In this document: positions 54,709-61,666 of the stretch, one piece after another
Layout: each line of letters starts with the position of its first letter
Numbering within the stretch: position 1 is the first letter of the stretch
Assembly (NCBI GenBank): GCA_002733605.1
Contig: NVWK01000002.1
Span: 186,001 to 250,000, forward strand
DNA from: Robiginitomaculum sp.
GTDB taxonomy: Bacteria; Pseudomonadota; Alphaproteobacteria; Caulobacterales; Maricaulaceae
Length of the DNA stretch: 64,000 nucleotides
Direction: 5' to 3'
Made by a program: the position numbers and the translations under genes
The notes under the pieces: model-generated
The model's input: only the letters and a program-made list of their open reading frames with translations
Told to the model about the DNA's origin: nothing
The model's database searches: none

Positions 54709-54735
54709 AGCTTAGAACACAGTGTGTTCTAAGCT
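54709..54735. repeat. Perfect 12-bp inverted repeat after pilA
   Basis: AGCTTAGAACAC (54709-54720), AGT loop, GTGTTCTAAGCT (54724-54735). It lies 15 bp past the pilA stop and 32 bp before the terminator stem on the pilA transcript. It has no T-run, so it may protect the mRNA 3' end or bind a protein. The inner GAACAC/GTGTTC half-sites also occur in the palindrome at 23291. Confidence 0.75.
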
Positions 54736-54750
54736 TTATAAGTCGTCAAA

Positions 54751-54921
54751 CTAAGCTGCATTCACAGCATTGCTGATGTCATTGAACTTATTGGAAACAT
54801 TCGCACCAAGAGCCGAAGCCGCTGCGATAATACCAACAGAAATCAAAGCAGCGATCAGACCATATTCAATAGCCGTTGCACCAGACTCATCTTTTACGAA
54901 ACGCGTAACAAAATTTTGCAT
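54751..54921 (-). CDS. pilA: Flp/PilA type IVb pilin
   Basis: ATG 54921 (MQNFVTRFVKDESGATAIEYG) with GGGAG upstream gives 56 residues, the usual Flp size; the longer frame is upstream non-coding DNA. The class IVb prepilin site is SG-ATAIEYGLIAALISV, cut by CpaA after Gly, with the conserved Glu-Tyr pair at +5/+6. The remaining part is one hydrophobic helix and a short tail ending NAVNAA. It is the major subunit of the Tad pilus. It is transcribed on its own, with a terminator downstream. Confidence 0.97.
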   Translation of the reverse strand: MQNFVTRFVKDESGATAIEYGLIAALISVGIIAAASALGANVSNKFNDISNAVNAA

Positions 54922-55276
54922 AACTAACTCCCACGTATGCTTATTATAATTGAGGGTTTTCTCCCCACCAGAGATCATCCCTGATGTTGTTGAACATAAG
55001 GAAGACAAATTACGATGACGTGAAAGAACAGGGTAAAAATCTGGTAAACTTAAAAATACTGCAGCAATCACGACCAAGGCCTTTATATATACCGCGTAAA
55101 TTAGGCGAATTTATGACACAAAAAAATTTCCAAATATCCGAAACTATATCCAAACCATATCCAAACTAGGGCAAAAAATAAATCCGGGCACCGCGAAAAG
55201 CCCACAGCATGGTTTTTGTAAACCCTTCATTCACCACATTTGGTTACAAAGGCTTAAATTGTGAAGGAAAACCAGC
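54922..55276. promoter_or_regulatory. 355-bp divergent region between pilA and the pilus N-domain gene
   Basis: The region holds no credible gene. It is AT-rich and should carry the strong pilA promoter on the minus strand and a promoter for the 55277 gene on the plus strand. Three spaced copies of ATATCC followed by an A-rich trinucleotide and C start at 55134, 55146 and 55157. GGGAG (pilA) and AAGGA (55277 gene) are the ribosome-binding sites at its edges. No perfect TTAA-N7-TTAA site was seen inside it. Confidence 0.6.
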
Positions 55277-55849
55277 ATGTCGCGCCATTTGTCAAAGCCT
55301 ACATTTCGCCCCCTTACCAAATCCGCTCACAAATTATCCGGCTTTGTTTTGGCTCTGACGATCTCGCTCGGGGCACTCTCTGTGAGTGCGTTCGCAAATG
55401 AGTACACCATTAATCTGAACAAAACCCAGATACTCCACCTTCCCGGACCAGCCGCAACCATTATCGTTGGCAATCCCGACATTGCAGATATCTCTGTGCA
55501 TTCCCCTGATACATTATTTGTGATCGGACGCGGATATGGAGAAACCAATATTATTGCTCTGGATAAATTTGGCCAAACAATTCTGGAAACCAATATTATC
55601 GTAAACGCGGGCATGGGCGAATCGGGGGTGCGCATACTCAATATCGGAAGAGGCCGCAAAAGCTATAATTGTACGCCTGATTGTTTACCGGCTCCGGTTT
55701 TGGGTGACACGCCCGACTTTAGAGCCGAACATAGTGGCGGCGACGGCGGCCCTATCAACAATAGCAGTGCAGGCCCTGGCTACGGCATCCCGCCATCAGG
55801 AGCGCCGTCCGCACCAGTGCCCAGTTTTCCAAACGATTCTGACCGGTGA
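55277..55849 (+). CDS. Stand-alone pilus-assembly N-terminal domain protein (CpaC-N-like)
   Basis: The 190-residue protein has a long signal peptide (to about SVSAFA-NE), then a single domain matching the N-terminal domain of CpaC secretins: INLNKTQILHLPGPAATIIVG, PDIADISVHSPDTLFVIGRGYGETNIIALD, QTILETNIIVN. The secretin barrel is absent. The tail holds a CTPDC pair and a Gly/Pro/Ser-rich disordered end. It may plug, pilot or stabilise the secretin from the periplasm. It diverges from pilA and precedes two pseudopilin genes on the same strand. Confidence 0.85.
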   Translation: MSRHLSKPTFRPLTKSAHKLSGFVLALTISLGALSVSAFANEYTINLNKTQILHLPGPAATIIVGNPDIADISVHSPDTLFVIGRGYGETNIIALDKFGQTILETNIIVNAGMGESGVRILNIGRGRKSYNCTPDCLPAPVLGDTPDFRAEHSGGDGGPINNSSAGPGYGIPPSGAPSAPVPSFPNDSDR

Positions 55850-56003
55850 TCACGCATTCTCTATAGTTCCGGCTCTATAGTCCCAAACATCTTCAAGACT
55901 TGTTTACCATGCTGTTTAGCTGTTCTTTAGCGGCTTTTTGCTAGCCTTGCCCAAATTCGTATACCCGTGAACATCTAGTTTCATGGTTTATTTGGTGGGA
56001 TAA

Positions 56004-56615
56004 ATGCTTAAACATTTGAAAAATATGCGTAAAAACCGCTCACACGCCGACGTTCACACGCTGGGGAAAACCCGTACATTTCTAACAGACGAGACCGGTA
56101 CAACCGCGATCGAATTTGCCATTTTAGGCATACCCTTCCTTGCATTGTTATTTGGGATCATAGAGCTGGCCCTTATATTCTTTATCAGCGCCACAACCCA
56201 ACACGCATTGGAAACGGTTGCACGACAAATCCGGACCGGAGAATTTCAAAGTGCGAGCGACACCGCAGACGCGTTTAAAACCGGAATTTGTACCGCCATG
56301 GCCGGCGCGGGCAGTTGCTCTAAAATACGTGTTGATGTTGTTTCGTCTTCAACAGGCAAATTTTCAGCGCTAAGCTTACCCGAATCCCCCGTTGCCTGTA
56401 CAGGCACACCGGCAGAAATTGAAGCCTGCGAATCCCAACCGCCCGCAATGCCCGCAGACAGTTACGCCTCGACCGCAAGCGGCGACGTGGTCATTGTCCG
56501 CGTACAGTATTTCCATAGATTGGTCTTGCCGAGCGAGATAACCCGTCTCTCCAATGCGTCGGGAAATACCCATATTATCACCCATACAACCGCCTTTAAA
56601 AACGAGCCCTTTTAG
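56004..56615 (+). CDS. TadE-like minor pseudopilin
   Basis: The 203-residue protein has a polar N terminus, then the TadE prepilin-like segment DETGTTAIEFAILGIPFLALLFG with the conserved Glu in AIEFA and a hydrophobic helix, followed by a periplasmic domain with four cysteines in the middle (ICTAMAGAGSC, VACTGTPAEIEAC). It is expected to be cut by CpaA and to assemble with the pilus base. It follows the N-domain gene by 154 bp and precedes a second TadE/G-like gene by 29 bp. Confidence 0.9.
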   Translation: MLKHLKNMRKNRSHADVHTLGKTRTFLTDETGTTAIEFAILGIPFLALLFGIIELALIFFISATTQHALETVARQIRTGEFQSASDTADAFKTGICTAMAGAGSCSKIRVDVVSSSTGKFSALSLPESPVACTGTPAEIEACESQPPAMPADSYASTASGDVVIVRVQYFHRLVLPSEITRLSNASGNTHIITHTTAFKNEPF

Positions 56616-56644
56616 TCGCACTGTCACAAAATTAGAGATTTATC

Positions 56645-57268
56645 ATGTTGAAAACATACTTAAAGTCTACAGTTCTGGGGCGTTTCCTTAAGGACAATAA
56701 AGGCACGGCCGCCATTGAATTTATCTTTATTGCGCCGGTCATGCTCATCACCTATTTCGGCTTGGCTGAAATTTCCCTCGTTGTTTCCGCCGATAGGGGT
56801 GTCTCCCATGCCACCTCTGTAGCCGCCGATCTCAGCACACAAAGCGAAATTTTGGACGATGACACCATTGAAGATATTTTCAACGCGACCCTTGCCGTTA
56901 TGAGCATAACACCTACACAGGCGGCCCGCGTGTCCATCGATATGATCAGTTTCGAAAAAGACGGGAGCGGCAATATAACCGAGGTAGGATACGCTAAACT
57001 CGGATCCGGACTTTCCACCAAATTTACCCCCCCGGCGACGCTCAGTGCCGCCTTGCTCAACGCCACATCGGGGCTTTTAGTCGCCCGGATCGAGTATAAG
57101 TATGTCAGCCCGAGCGGACTTGGGTATTATGTAAAAACCCCGACGCTGTCCGAAACATTCATGCTAAAGCCCCGTAAATCGACCACCATACCATTTATAA
57201 ACGGATCGTCTTCAACGGTGACATGCACACTGACAACCGTAAATTCCAAACCCCGCGCCTCGTGTTAA
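56645..57268 (+). CDS. TadE/TadG-like minor pseudopilin
   Basis: The 207-residue protein has the same layout as its upstream neighbour: basic N terminus, KGTAAIEFIFIAPVMLITYFG with Glu at the +5-like position, a membrane helix and a roughly 150-residue periplasmic part ending in a CTLTTVNSKPRASC pair. The AIEF box places it in the TadE/TadG group rather than the major pilin. It is co-oriented with the preceding gene and converges with the phosphatase gene, overlapping by 4 bases at the stop. Confidence 0.88.
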   Translation: MLKTYLKSTVLGRFLKDNKGTAAIEFIFIAPVMLITYFGLAEISLVVSADRGVSHATSVAADLSTQSEILDDDTIEDIFNATLAVMSITPTQAARVSIDMISFEKDGSGNITEVGYAKLGSGLSTKFTPPATLSAALLNATSGLLVARIEYKYVSPSGLGYYVKTPTLSETFMLKPRKSTTIPFINGSSSTVTCTLTTVNSKPRASC

Positions 57269-58050
57269 GAGGCCGCGTGGTAATGGCGGCGTAAATTCGC
57301 CAAATCTGTGCCCGTAAGACCAAGCACGGTTTTTGCATAGCGCTCAACATCGCCAATCACATCCAGAGACTTCAACAAAAACTCCGGTTCAACCCCGAAA
57401 AACGGCTCCAAAGCATCCGGGTCATAAACCCGCCCATAGCGTTCTTCCATCTTCTTGGCCGCCATGTTTTTAATAAGACTAAACTCCAGAGCCTCTCGCG
57501 TACGTAAATAATCGTCCATCACATCCGCGTCCGATACCCCTAAAAGCAGGAGCAAGAGGGCTGCAAACGTCCCCGTGCGATCCTTACCGGCCGCGCAGTG
57601 CACATAAATCGCCTCGCCGCTATCCGCCATGCGTTTAAACGCACGCGCCGTCAACGAAATGAAAGCAGGACTATCCGGACGTTCCGTATAGGAGTTGATC
57701 ATATAGCGCCGCGCATCCTCCGCACTTTCAAGCTCGTGCAGAATAAAGGACTCGTGCGGGGCCAGATGATCCTCATCCCCCTGATCATGATCTTTCAATA
57801 ATTCCAGCACTTCGGGATTGAAATTCGCGTCAAAGCGGCTCGTCTGGCGCTTGCGTTCAGACCGGTAACGGAAATCGACAATCAGAGAGATACCGTAATC
57901 GGCAAATTGTGATCTGTCCTGGGACGATGTATTGCTGATCTGGGCCCCACGGAACAATTGCCCGCAAGCCACCATGCGGCCCCCCTCCAAAGCATGCCCG
58001 CCAAAATCACGCACGTTGAGAACATTGTCAAATTTCAAAAGCTCAGCCAT
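57265..58050 (-). CDS. Tyrosine-protein phosphatase (Tyr_phosphatase3 type)
   Basis: The 261-residue protein has NVRDFGGHALEGGRMVACGQLFRGAQ at its start in pieces typical of this family, the catalytic loop HCAAGKDRTGTFAALLL (Cys, Lys-Asp and Arg of the CxxGKDR signature, about residues 151-158) and a following helix DVMDDYLRTR. Members dephosphorylate phosphotyrosine or phosphoinositides. It lies 18 bp after nrdB on the same strand, so it may be co-transcribed with ribonucleotide reductase; no functional link is known. Confidence 0.9.
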   Translation of the reverse strand: MAELLKFDNVLNVRDFGGHALEGGRMVACGQLFRGAQISNTSSQDRSQFADYGISLIVDFRYRSERKRQTSRFDANFNPEVLELLKDHDQGDEDHLAPHESFILHELESAEDARRYMINSYTERPDSPAFISLTARAFKRMADSGEAIYVHCAAGKDRTGTFAALLLLLLGVSDADVMDDYLRTREALEFSLIKNMAAKKMEERYGRVYDPDALEPFFGVEPEFLLKSLDVIGDVERYAKTVLGLTGTDLANLRRHYHAAS

Positions 58051-58068
58051 AACGCACTCTATCCAAAC

Positions 58069-59136
58069 CTAGCCGTCAGCAGAAGGCGCACCATTGGTAC
58101 CATTGGCAGCTTTGGATTTCATTTTCTCGAACATCCCCCAAACACCATCATCCCCGTGCCATTCGCCTTGGCTCGCGCCTTTGGAATATTCTGTCGACCG
58201 CGCTTCAAAGAAGTTGGCATGTTCAACCCCGTTTAGGATTTCCGTCAACCACGGCAATGGATGCTTCTCGATCCCATACACTGGCGGCAAGCCAAGCTGC
58301 CTTAAACGCCAGTCCGCAATATAGCGGATATAGGTTTTAATGTCCTGAGAGGTCATGCCTTCAACCGGCCCCATCTCGAACGCCAAGTCGATAAATTTAT
58401 CTTCAAGACCGACAACCGTTTTCGCACAATCAATAATATCATCCTTGACCGATTGGGTCACACATCCGGTTTCCTCGGCAAAGGCATGAAACAGTTTAAT
58501 CATGCCCTCGCAATGCAGGCTCTCGTCACGGATTGACCATGTAACGATTTGTCCCATGCCCTTCATTTTGTTCAGGCGTGGAAAATTCATCAACATGGCA
58601 AATGAGGCAAACAATTGTAGCCCCTCGGTAAAGCCGCCAAACATGGCAATTGAACGCGCAATATCCGCATGACTACCGGTGCCAAACTCTTGCATATAAT
58701 TGTGTTTCGCCGCCATGGCTTCGTATTCCATAAAGGCGGAAAATTCGGATTCCGGCATGCCGACCGTTTCAATCAACAATGCATAGGCGGCAATGTGGAT
58801 GGTTTCCATATTGGAGAACGCCGCAATCATCATTTTCAACTCGGTCGGTTTGAACACACGCGCATAGTGTTCCATATAATTGTCATTGACCTCGATATCC
58901 CCTTGGGTAAAGAAGCGAAAAATCTGGGTCAGCAAATTACGCTCAGAATCGGTTAAATTCGTCGCCCAATCCTTGCAATCCTCTCCCAGAGGCACTTCTT
59001 CGGGCATCCAGTGAACCCGTTGCTGTTTCTGCCAGAAATCAAACGCCCAAGGATAGCGAAACGGCTTATAGCCAATTGACGGGGTCAAAAGCCCCGGTGT
59101 GTCTACACCTGTAATGATTGAACTTGCCATGCTCAT
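58069..59136 (-). CDS. nrdB: Class Ia ribonucleotide reductase small subunit
   Basis: ATG 59136 (MSMASSIITGVDTPGLL) preceded by AGAGAG is used; ATG 59130 is possible. The 355-residue subunit has the di-iron ligands in SNMETIHIAAYALLIETVG (with the likely radical Tyr in HIAAYALL), FMEYEAMAAKHNYMQEFG and TWSIRDESLHCEGM. It houses the tyrosyl radical that starts catalysis in NrdA. nrdA is 2.5 kb upstream with two unrelated genes between. Two NrdR-type boxes lie 67-113 bp upstream of the start. Confidence 0.96.
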   Translation of the reverse strand: MSMASSIITGVDTPGLLTPSIGYKPFRYPWAFDFWQKQQRVHWMPEEVPLGEDCKDWATNLTDSERNLLTQIFRFFTQGDIEVNDNYMEHYARVFKPTELKMMIAAFSNMETIHIAAYALLIETVGMPESEFSAFMEYEAMAAKHNYMQEFGTGSHADIARSIAMFGGFTEGLQLFASFAMLMNFPRLNKMKGMGQIVTWSIRDESLHCEGMIKLFHAFAEETGCVTQSVKDDIIDCAKTVVGLEDKFIDLAFEMGPVEGMTSQDIKTYIRYIADWRLRQLGLPPVYGIEKHPLPWLTEILNGVEHANFFEARSTEYSKGASQGEWHGDDGVWGMFEKMKSKAANGTNGAPSADG

Positions 59137-59202
59137 GCTCTCTCTTGTTAGATATAGCTGTCCGTGCTCCCGAGAATCCGGTTTCCGCGCCCCGTCAAAC
59201 AC

Positions 59203-59249
59203 CAACTACATCTAGTTATTTGTGAATCAGTCTTTACCATATCTTGTAG
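59203..59249 (-). promoter_or_regulatory. Pair of NrdR boxes upstream of nrdB
   Basis: Box 1 (59203-59218) has core CTACATCTAGT and box 2 (59234-59249) has core CCATATCTTGT; both fit the acaCwAtATaTwGtgt palindrome with few mismatches. Their centres are exactly 31 bp apart, three helix turns, the spacing used by the ribonucleotide reductase repressor NrdR. Confidence 0.75.
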
Positions 59250-59425
59250 GATTTGCGGCGCAAGCCCGTAATGCGCCCTGCGCCTCAAAAACACAGACAA
59301 ATTTTGACTTACCCACACGCAACCGAAACAATATCGGGGCCGAACGTGTTCTGACGCTCCCGAACTTGTTCTAACGCGACAAACCCGCTAACACTCTCCT
59401 TAAAGAAAACGGCGGGGGAGCCTTC

Positions 59426-59929
59426 ATGACAAAATTTTTAAACTTTATGGCGCGCACACCTGTGATTCTCACTCTATTTATCGCAAGTGCGATCATCGCA
59501 TATGGATTTTCGTACTTCAGGGACGCTTTAGGCGGCATATTTTTAGATATGATCTATACTGGTAAAGCGGCCCAAGCCCAGCTTGCCGAAATGACCCAAG
59601 CCCAAAAACAGGCACATATACACGCAACCCTGATGCTGGATATTTTGTTCCCGCTTGCTTTGGGTGGATATATGATGGGCATTGCCGCCCGGCTGACCAA
59701 AAACATGCGCACATGGGCCGTTCTCCCCGCCATGGTCGCCATCATTACCGATTTATGTGAAAACACGGTGCAAGTGCTGGCCCTGTCGGGAACAATGGAT
59801 GTTCTGTTTTTGAAAACATTTTTAACGCCGGTCAAATATGCAGCGTTTTACACGGCCGCCCTGTTGGCACTCGTTCTGCTCGCACGCGCCGCATTCAAAT
59901 GGATAAGGGCGCGCCGAAAAGGGACCTAA
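59426..59929 (+). CDS. Hypothetical small membrane protein
   Basis: The 167-residue protein has four hydrophobic segments (about 13-33, 68-88, 97-117 and 132-155) with a short Gln/Ala-rich loop (AAQAQLAEMTQAQKQAHIHA) after the first. No family motif is recognised. GGGGGAG upstream supports the start. It stands between nrdB and the barrel gene, divergent from nrdB; its function is unknown. Confidence 0.75.
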   Translation: MTKFLNFMARTPVILTLFIASAIIAYGFSYFRDALGGIFLDMIYTGKAAQAQLAEMTQAQKQAHIHATLMLDILFPLALGGYMMGIAARLTKNMRTWAVLPAMVAIITDLCENTVQVLALSGTMDVLFLKTFLTPVKYAAFYTAALLALVLLARAAFKWIRARRKGT

Positions 59930-59946
59930 GAAAAAGAGCTGAAAAG

Positions 59947-59968
59947 AAAAAAACCGCGCTAGGGCGTT
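59947..59968 (-). terminator. Possible weak terminator after the barrel gene
   Basis: On the minus strand a short imperfect hairpin (AACGC with GCGGTT) is followed by seven T residues immediately after the stop at 59969. The stem is short, so the call is tentative. Confidence 0.4.
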
Positions 59969-61087
59969 CTATCGTTTCCAGGTAATAGAAAGCGCCGCCG
60001 CATCTTCGTCATACTTGTAGTTTTCAGCCGTGGCCTGACGTCTGAAATATGTCAACGCCAAATCGGCACTTCCGAATCTATAGCCAAGACCCGCCTGCGC
60101 GTCCCCGACAATGATCCGGCTTTGCAGATGAAAATCGCCGCTGGTCAGGCGCCGGACAGAACTTGGCGTATATGTCACCGCTTCCGCGTCCGCACCCGCA
60201 AACAAATACCAGGTGTTGGATTTCATCTCGGAGCCTTCGCGCAAATTATCACCAATCCGCACGAGCGCACCCACCAAAGCACTTTTACTGTGTTCATCAA
60301 AACGAAGTCCCGCGCGCGGAGTCAATTGCACATTGAGACCGCCGCGTTTCCCGCGCGTAATATTTTTCGCATACCCAAAATCAATACTGTGCCTATCATT
60401 GGCTTTACAGTCTGTAGACGTGCCAAAGCAAAGTCGCTCACCCGATTCCAGATTGAACACAGACGCATTCACATTATCACTGGTTGGTAGATCAAACAAA
60501 GTCCCGCGCAATGGCGAACTGAGATTGATAACCCCGTCTTTACGAGACGAGGCTGACAGCCCGCCCACATCGGCTTGCAAAGAAACGCTATTCGTCGCCA
60601 ACAAATCCTGAGCAGAGATCAGATCAATAGCTCTCGCGCCTATTACAGGTGTATCTGTACCAATCTTAGCGCTACCATTCGTATTTAAATCGGCAGATTT
60701 TGCGCGGTAGCTCGCCGCCGTCAATCCTGTGCTTTGTGTCAATGTCGCCGGGTTCCAGCTATTACGGCGCGCACCGCTTCTACGCTCACTGAGCGGGTTA
60801 AGAGTTTGGGCTTTGGGAACCGAAAGTTCTTCAGGCTGTAAATTCTTTGGTAAAGCCTCATCAACATCAAGACGCGGGTCGACACTGGCGACCACGGGTC
60901 TATCCGTATCTTGTTTTTCCGGCTGTTGTTCTGGCCCTTGTTTTTCTAGTGTGGAGACAGTTTGTGCATTGGCCGAAATAACCAGTGACGGGCTGAGAGA
61001 TAGAACCGCACAGGCAGACAGGCCAAGCCCGGCTTTTAATGCCAACATTTGCCATTTCGGCTTCACAATGTCTCTACCTTTAGTCAT
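59969..61087 (-). CDS. Putative outer-membrane beta-barrel protein
   Basis: ATG 61087 with GAGGAG upstream gives 372 residues. A long signal peptide (to about ISANA-QT) is followed by a charged Glu/Gln/Pro-rich stretch to about residue 90. The second half has alternating hydrophobic/polar strands rich in Gly, Tyr and Arg (SIDFGYAKNITRGKRGGLNVQLTPRAGLRF in parts; NTWYLFAGADAEAVTY) and ends with a strand and terminal aromatic-basic residues (AALSITWKR). This looks like a small outer-membrane barrel; a resemblance to LpxR-type lipid A 3'-O-deacylases at the C terminus is only an impression. It lies between nrdB and nrdA. Confidence 0.6.
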   Translation of the reverse strand: MTKGRDIVKPKWQMLALKAGLGLSACAVLSLSPSLVISANAQTVSTLEKQGPEQQPEKQDTDRPVVASVDPRLDVDEALPKNLQPEELSVPKAQTLNPLSERRSGARRNSWNPATLTQSTGLTAASYRAKSADLNTNGSAKIGTDTPVIGARAIDLISAQDLLATNSVSLQADVGGLSASSRKDGVINLSSPLRGTLFDLPTSDNVNASVFNLESGERLCFGTSTDCKANDRHSIDFGYAKNITRGKRGGLNVQLTPRAGLRFDEHSKSALVGALVRIGDNLREGSEMKSNTWYLFAGADAEAVTYTPSSVRRLTSGDFHLQSRIIVGDAQAGLGYRFGSADLALTYFRRQATAENYKYDEDAAALSITWKR

Positions 61088-61509
61088 GCCACTCCTCAAT
61101 ACGGCGCATCAACTGTGATATTTGCCTGATCGCACAAGCAAAATATAGACTAAATCACATAAACCTTACATTAATGAGTGTTAATGATGTGTTTATGCAA
61201 CACATCGAACACAGACCCCCAGTTGGGTTTCAGTAAAGTTTCACCCCGTTATTTTTGTTTATGGACTGAGTAAAACATAAACATGTTAAAAATATGACGG
61301 GAAAGACACTTGATATTTCCTTAACGGGCACACGAATCAACTTCACTTCAACTTCATTGGCTTTTTCATAAAAATGTCGTCAATTTGACACAAATCAAAC
61401 GTAGAACTCTATTTATAGGCCATTTTAGGCCAAAGCCGTTCGTTTTGCACAGCTGAAGTACGCACCAGAATTGCGCACATGAACGGCGCGACATGAACGA
61501 CCCGAAATA

Positions 61510-61529
61510 GTTTCAGGTTCGCCTGAAAC
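61510..61529. repeat. Hairpin with TTCG tetraloop
   Basis: GTTTCAGG (61510-61517), TTCG (61518-61521), CCTGAAAC (61522-61529): an 8-bp perfect stem closed by the very stable UUCG loop when read on the plus strand. No T-run follows. It may be an RNA structural element or part of a small RNA between the barrel gene and nrdA. Confidence 0.6.
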
Positions 61530-61610
61530 CGAGGGGGCATGGTAGAGGCTGTTACCCACATTAATTGCAACTACCGTGCTTCCGCTTTATCCCTTCTCAT
61601 CAAGCCCAAA

Positions 61611-61634
61611 TAAAAAGCCGCCCAGAAGGCGGCC
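61611..61634 (-). terminator. Intrinsic terminator after nrdA
   Basis: On the minus strand GCCGCC and GGCGGC (61633-61628 and 61622-61617) pair around a 5-base loop and are followed by TTTTT (61616-61612). It lies 33 bp after the nrdA stop and isolates nrdA from the barrel gene. Confidence 0.85.
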
Positions 61635-61666
61635 TGTTATTATATGTTATGGAAAGAGCGGTACTC

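Larger units (their letters stand above)
61088..61666. other. 579-bp intergenic region between the barrel gene and nrdA
   Basis: No credible coding frame is seen. The part near 61087 should hold the barrel-gene promoter. TTGA-N7-TTAA (61310-61324) is one mismatch from a CtrA site. Near nrdA a TTCG-loop hairpin lies at 61510-61529 and the nrdA terminator at 61611-61634. Several TTAATG, TGTTTATG and AACACATCGAACACA stretches around 61160-61215 look like weak repeats but form no clear element. Confidence 0.55.
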
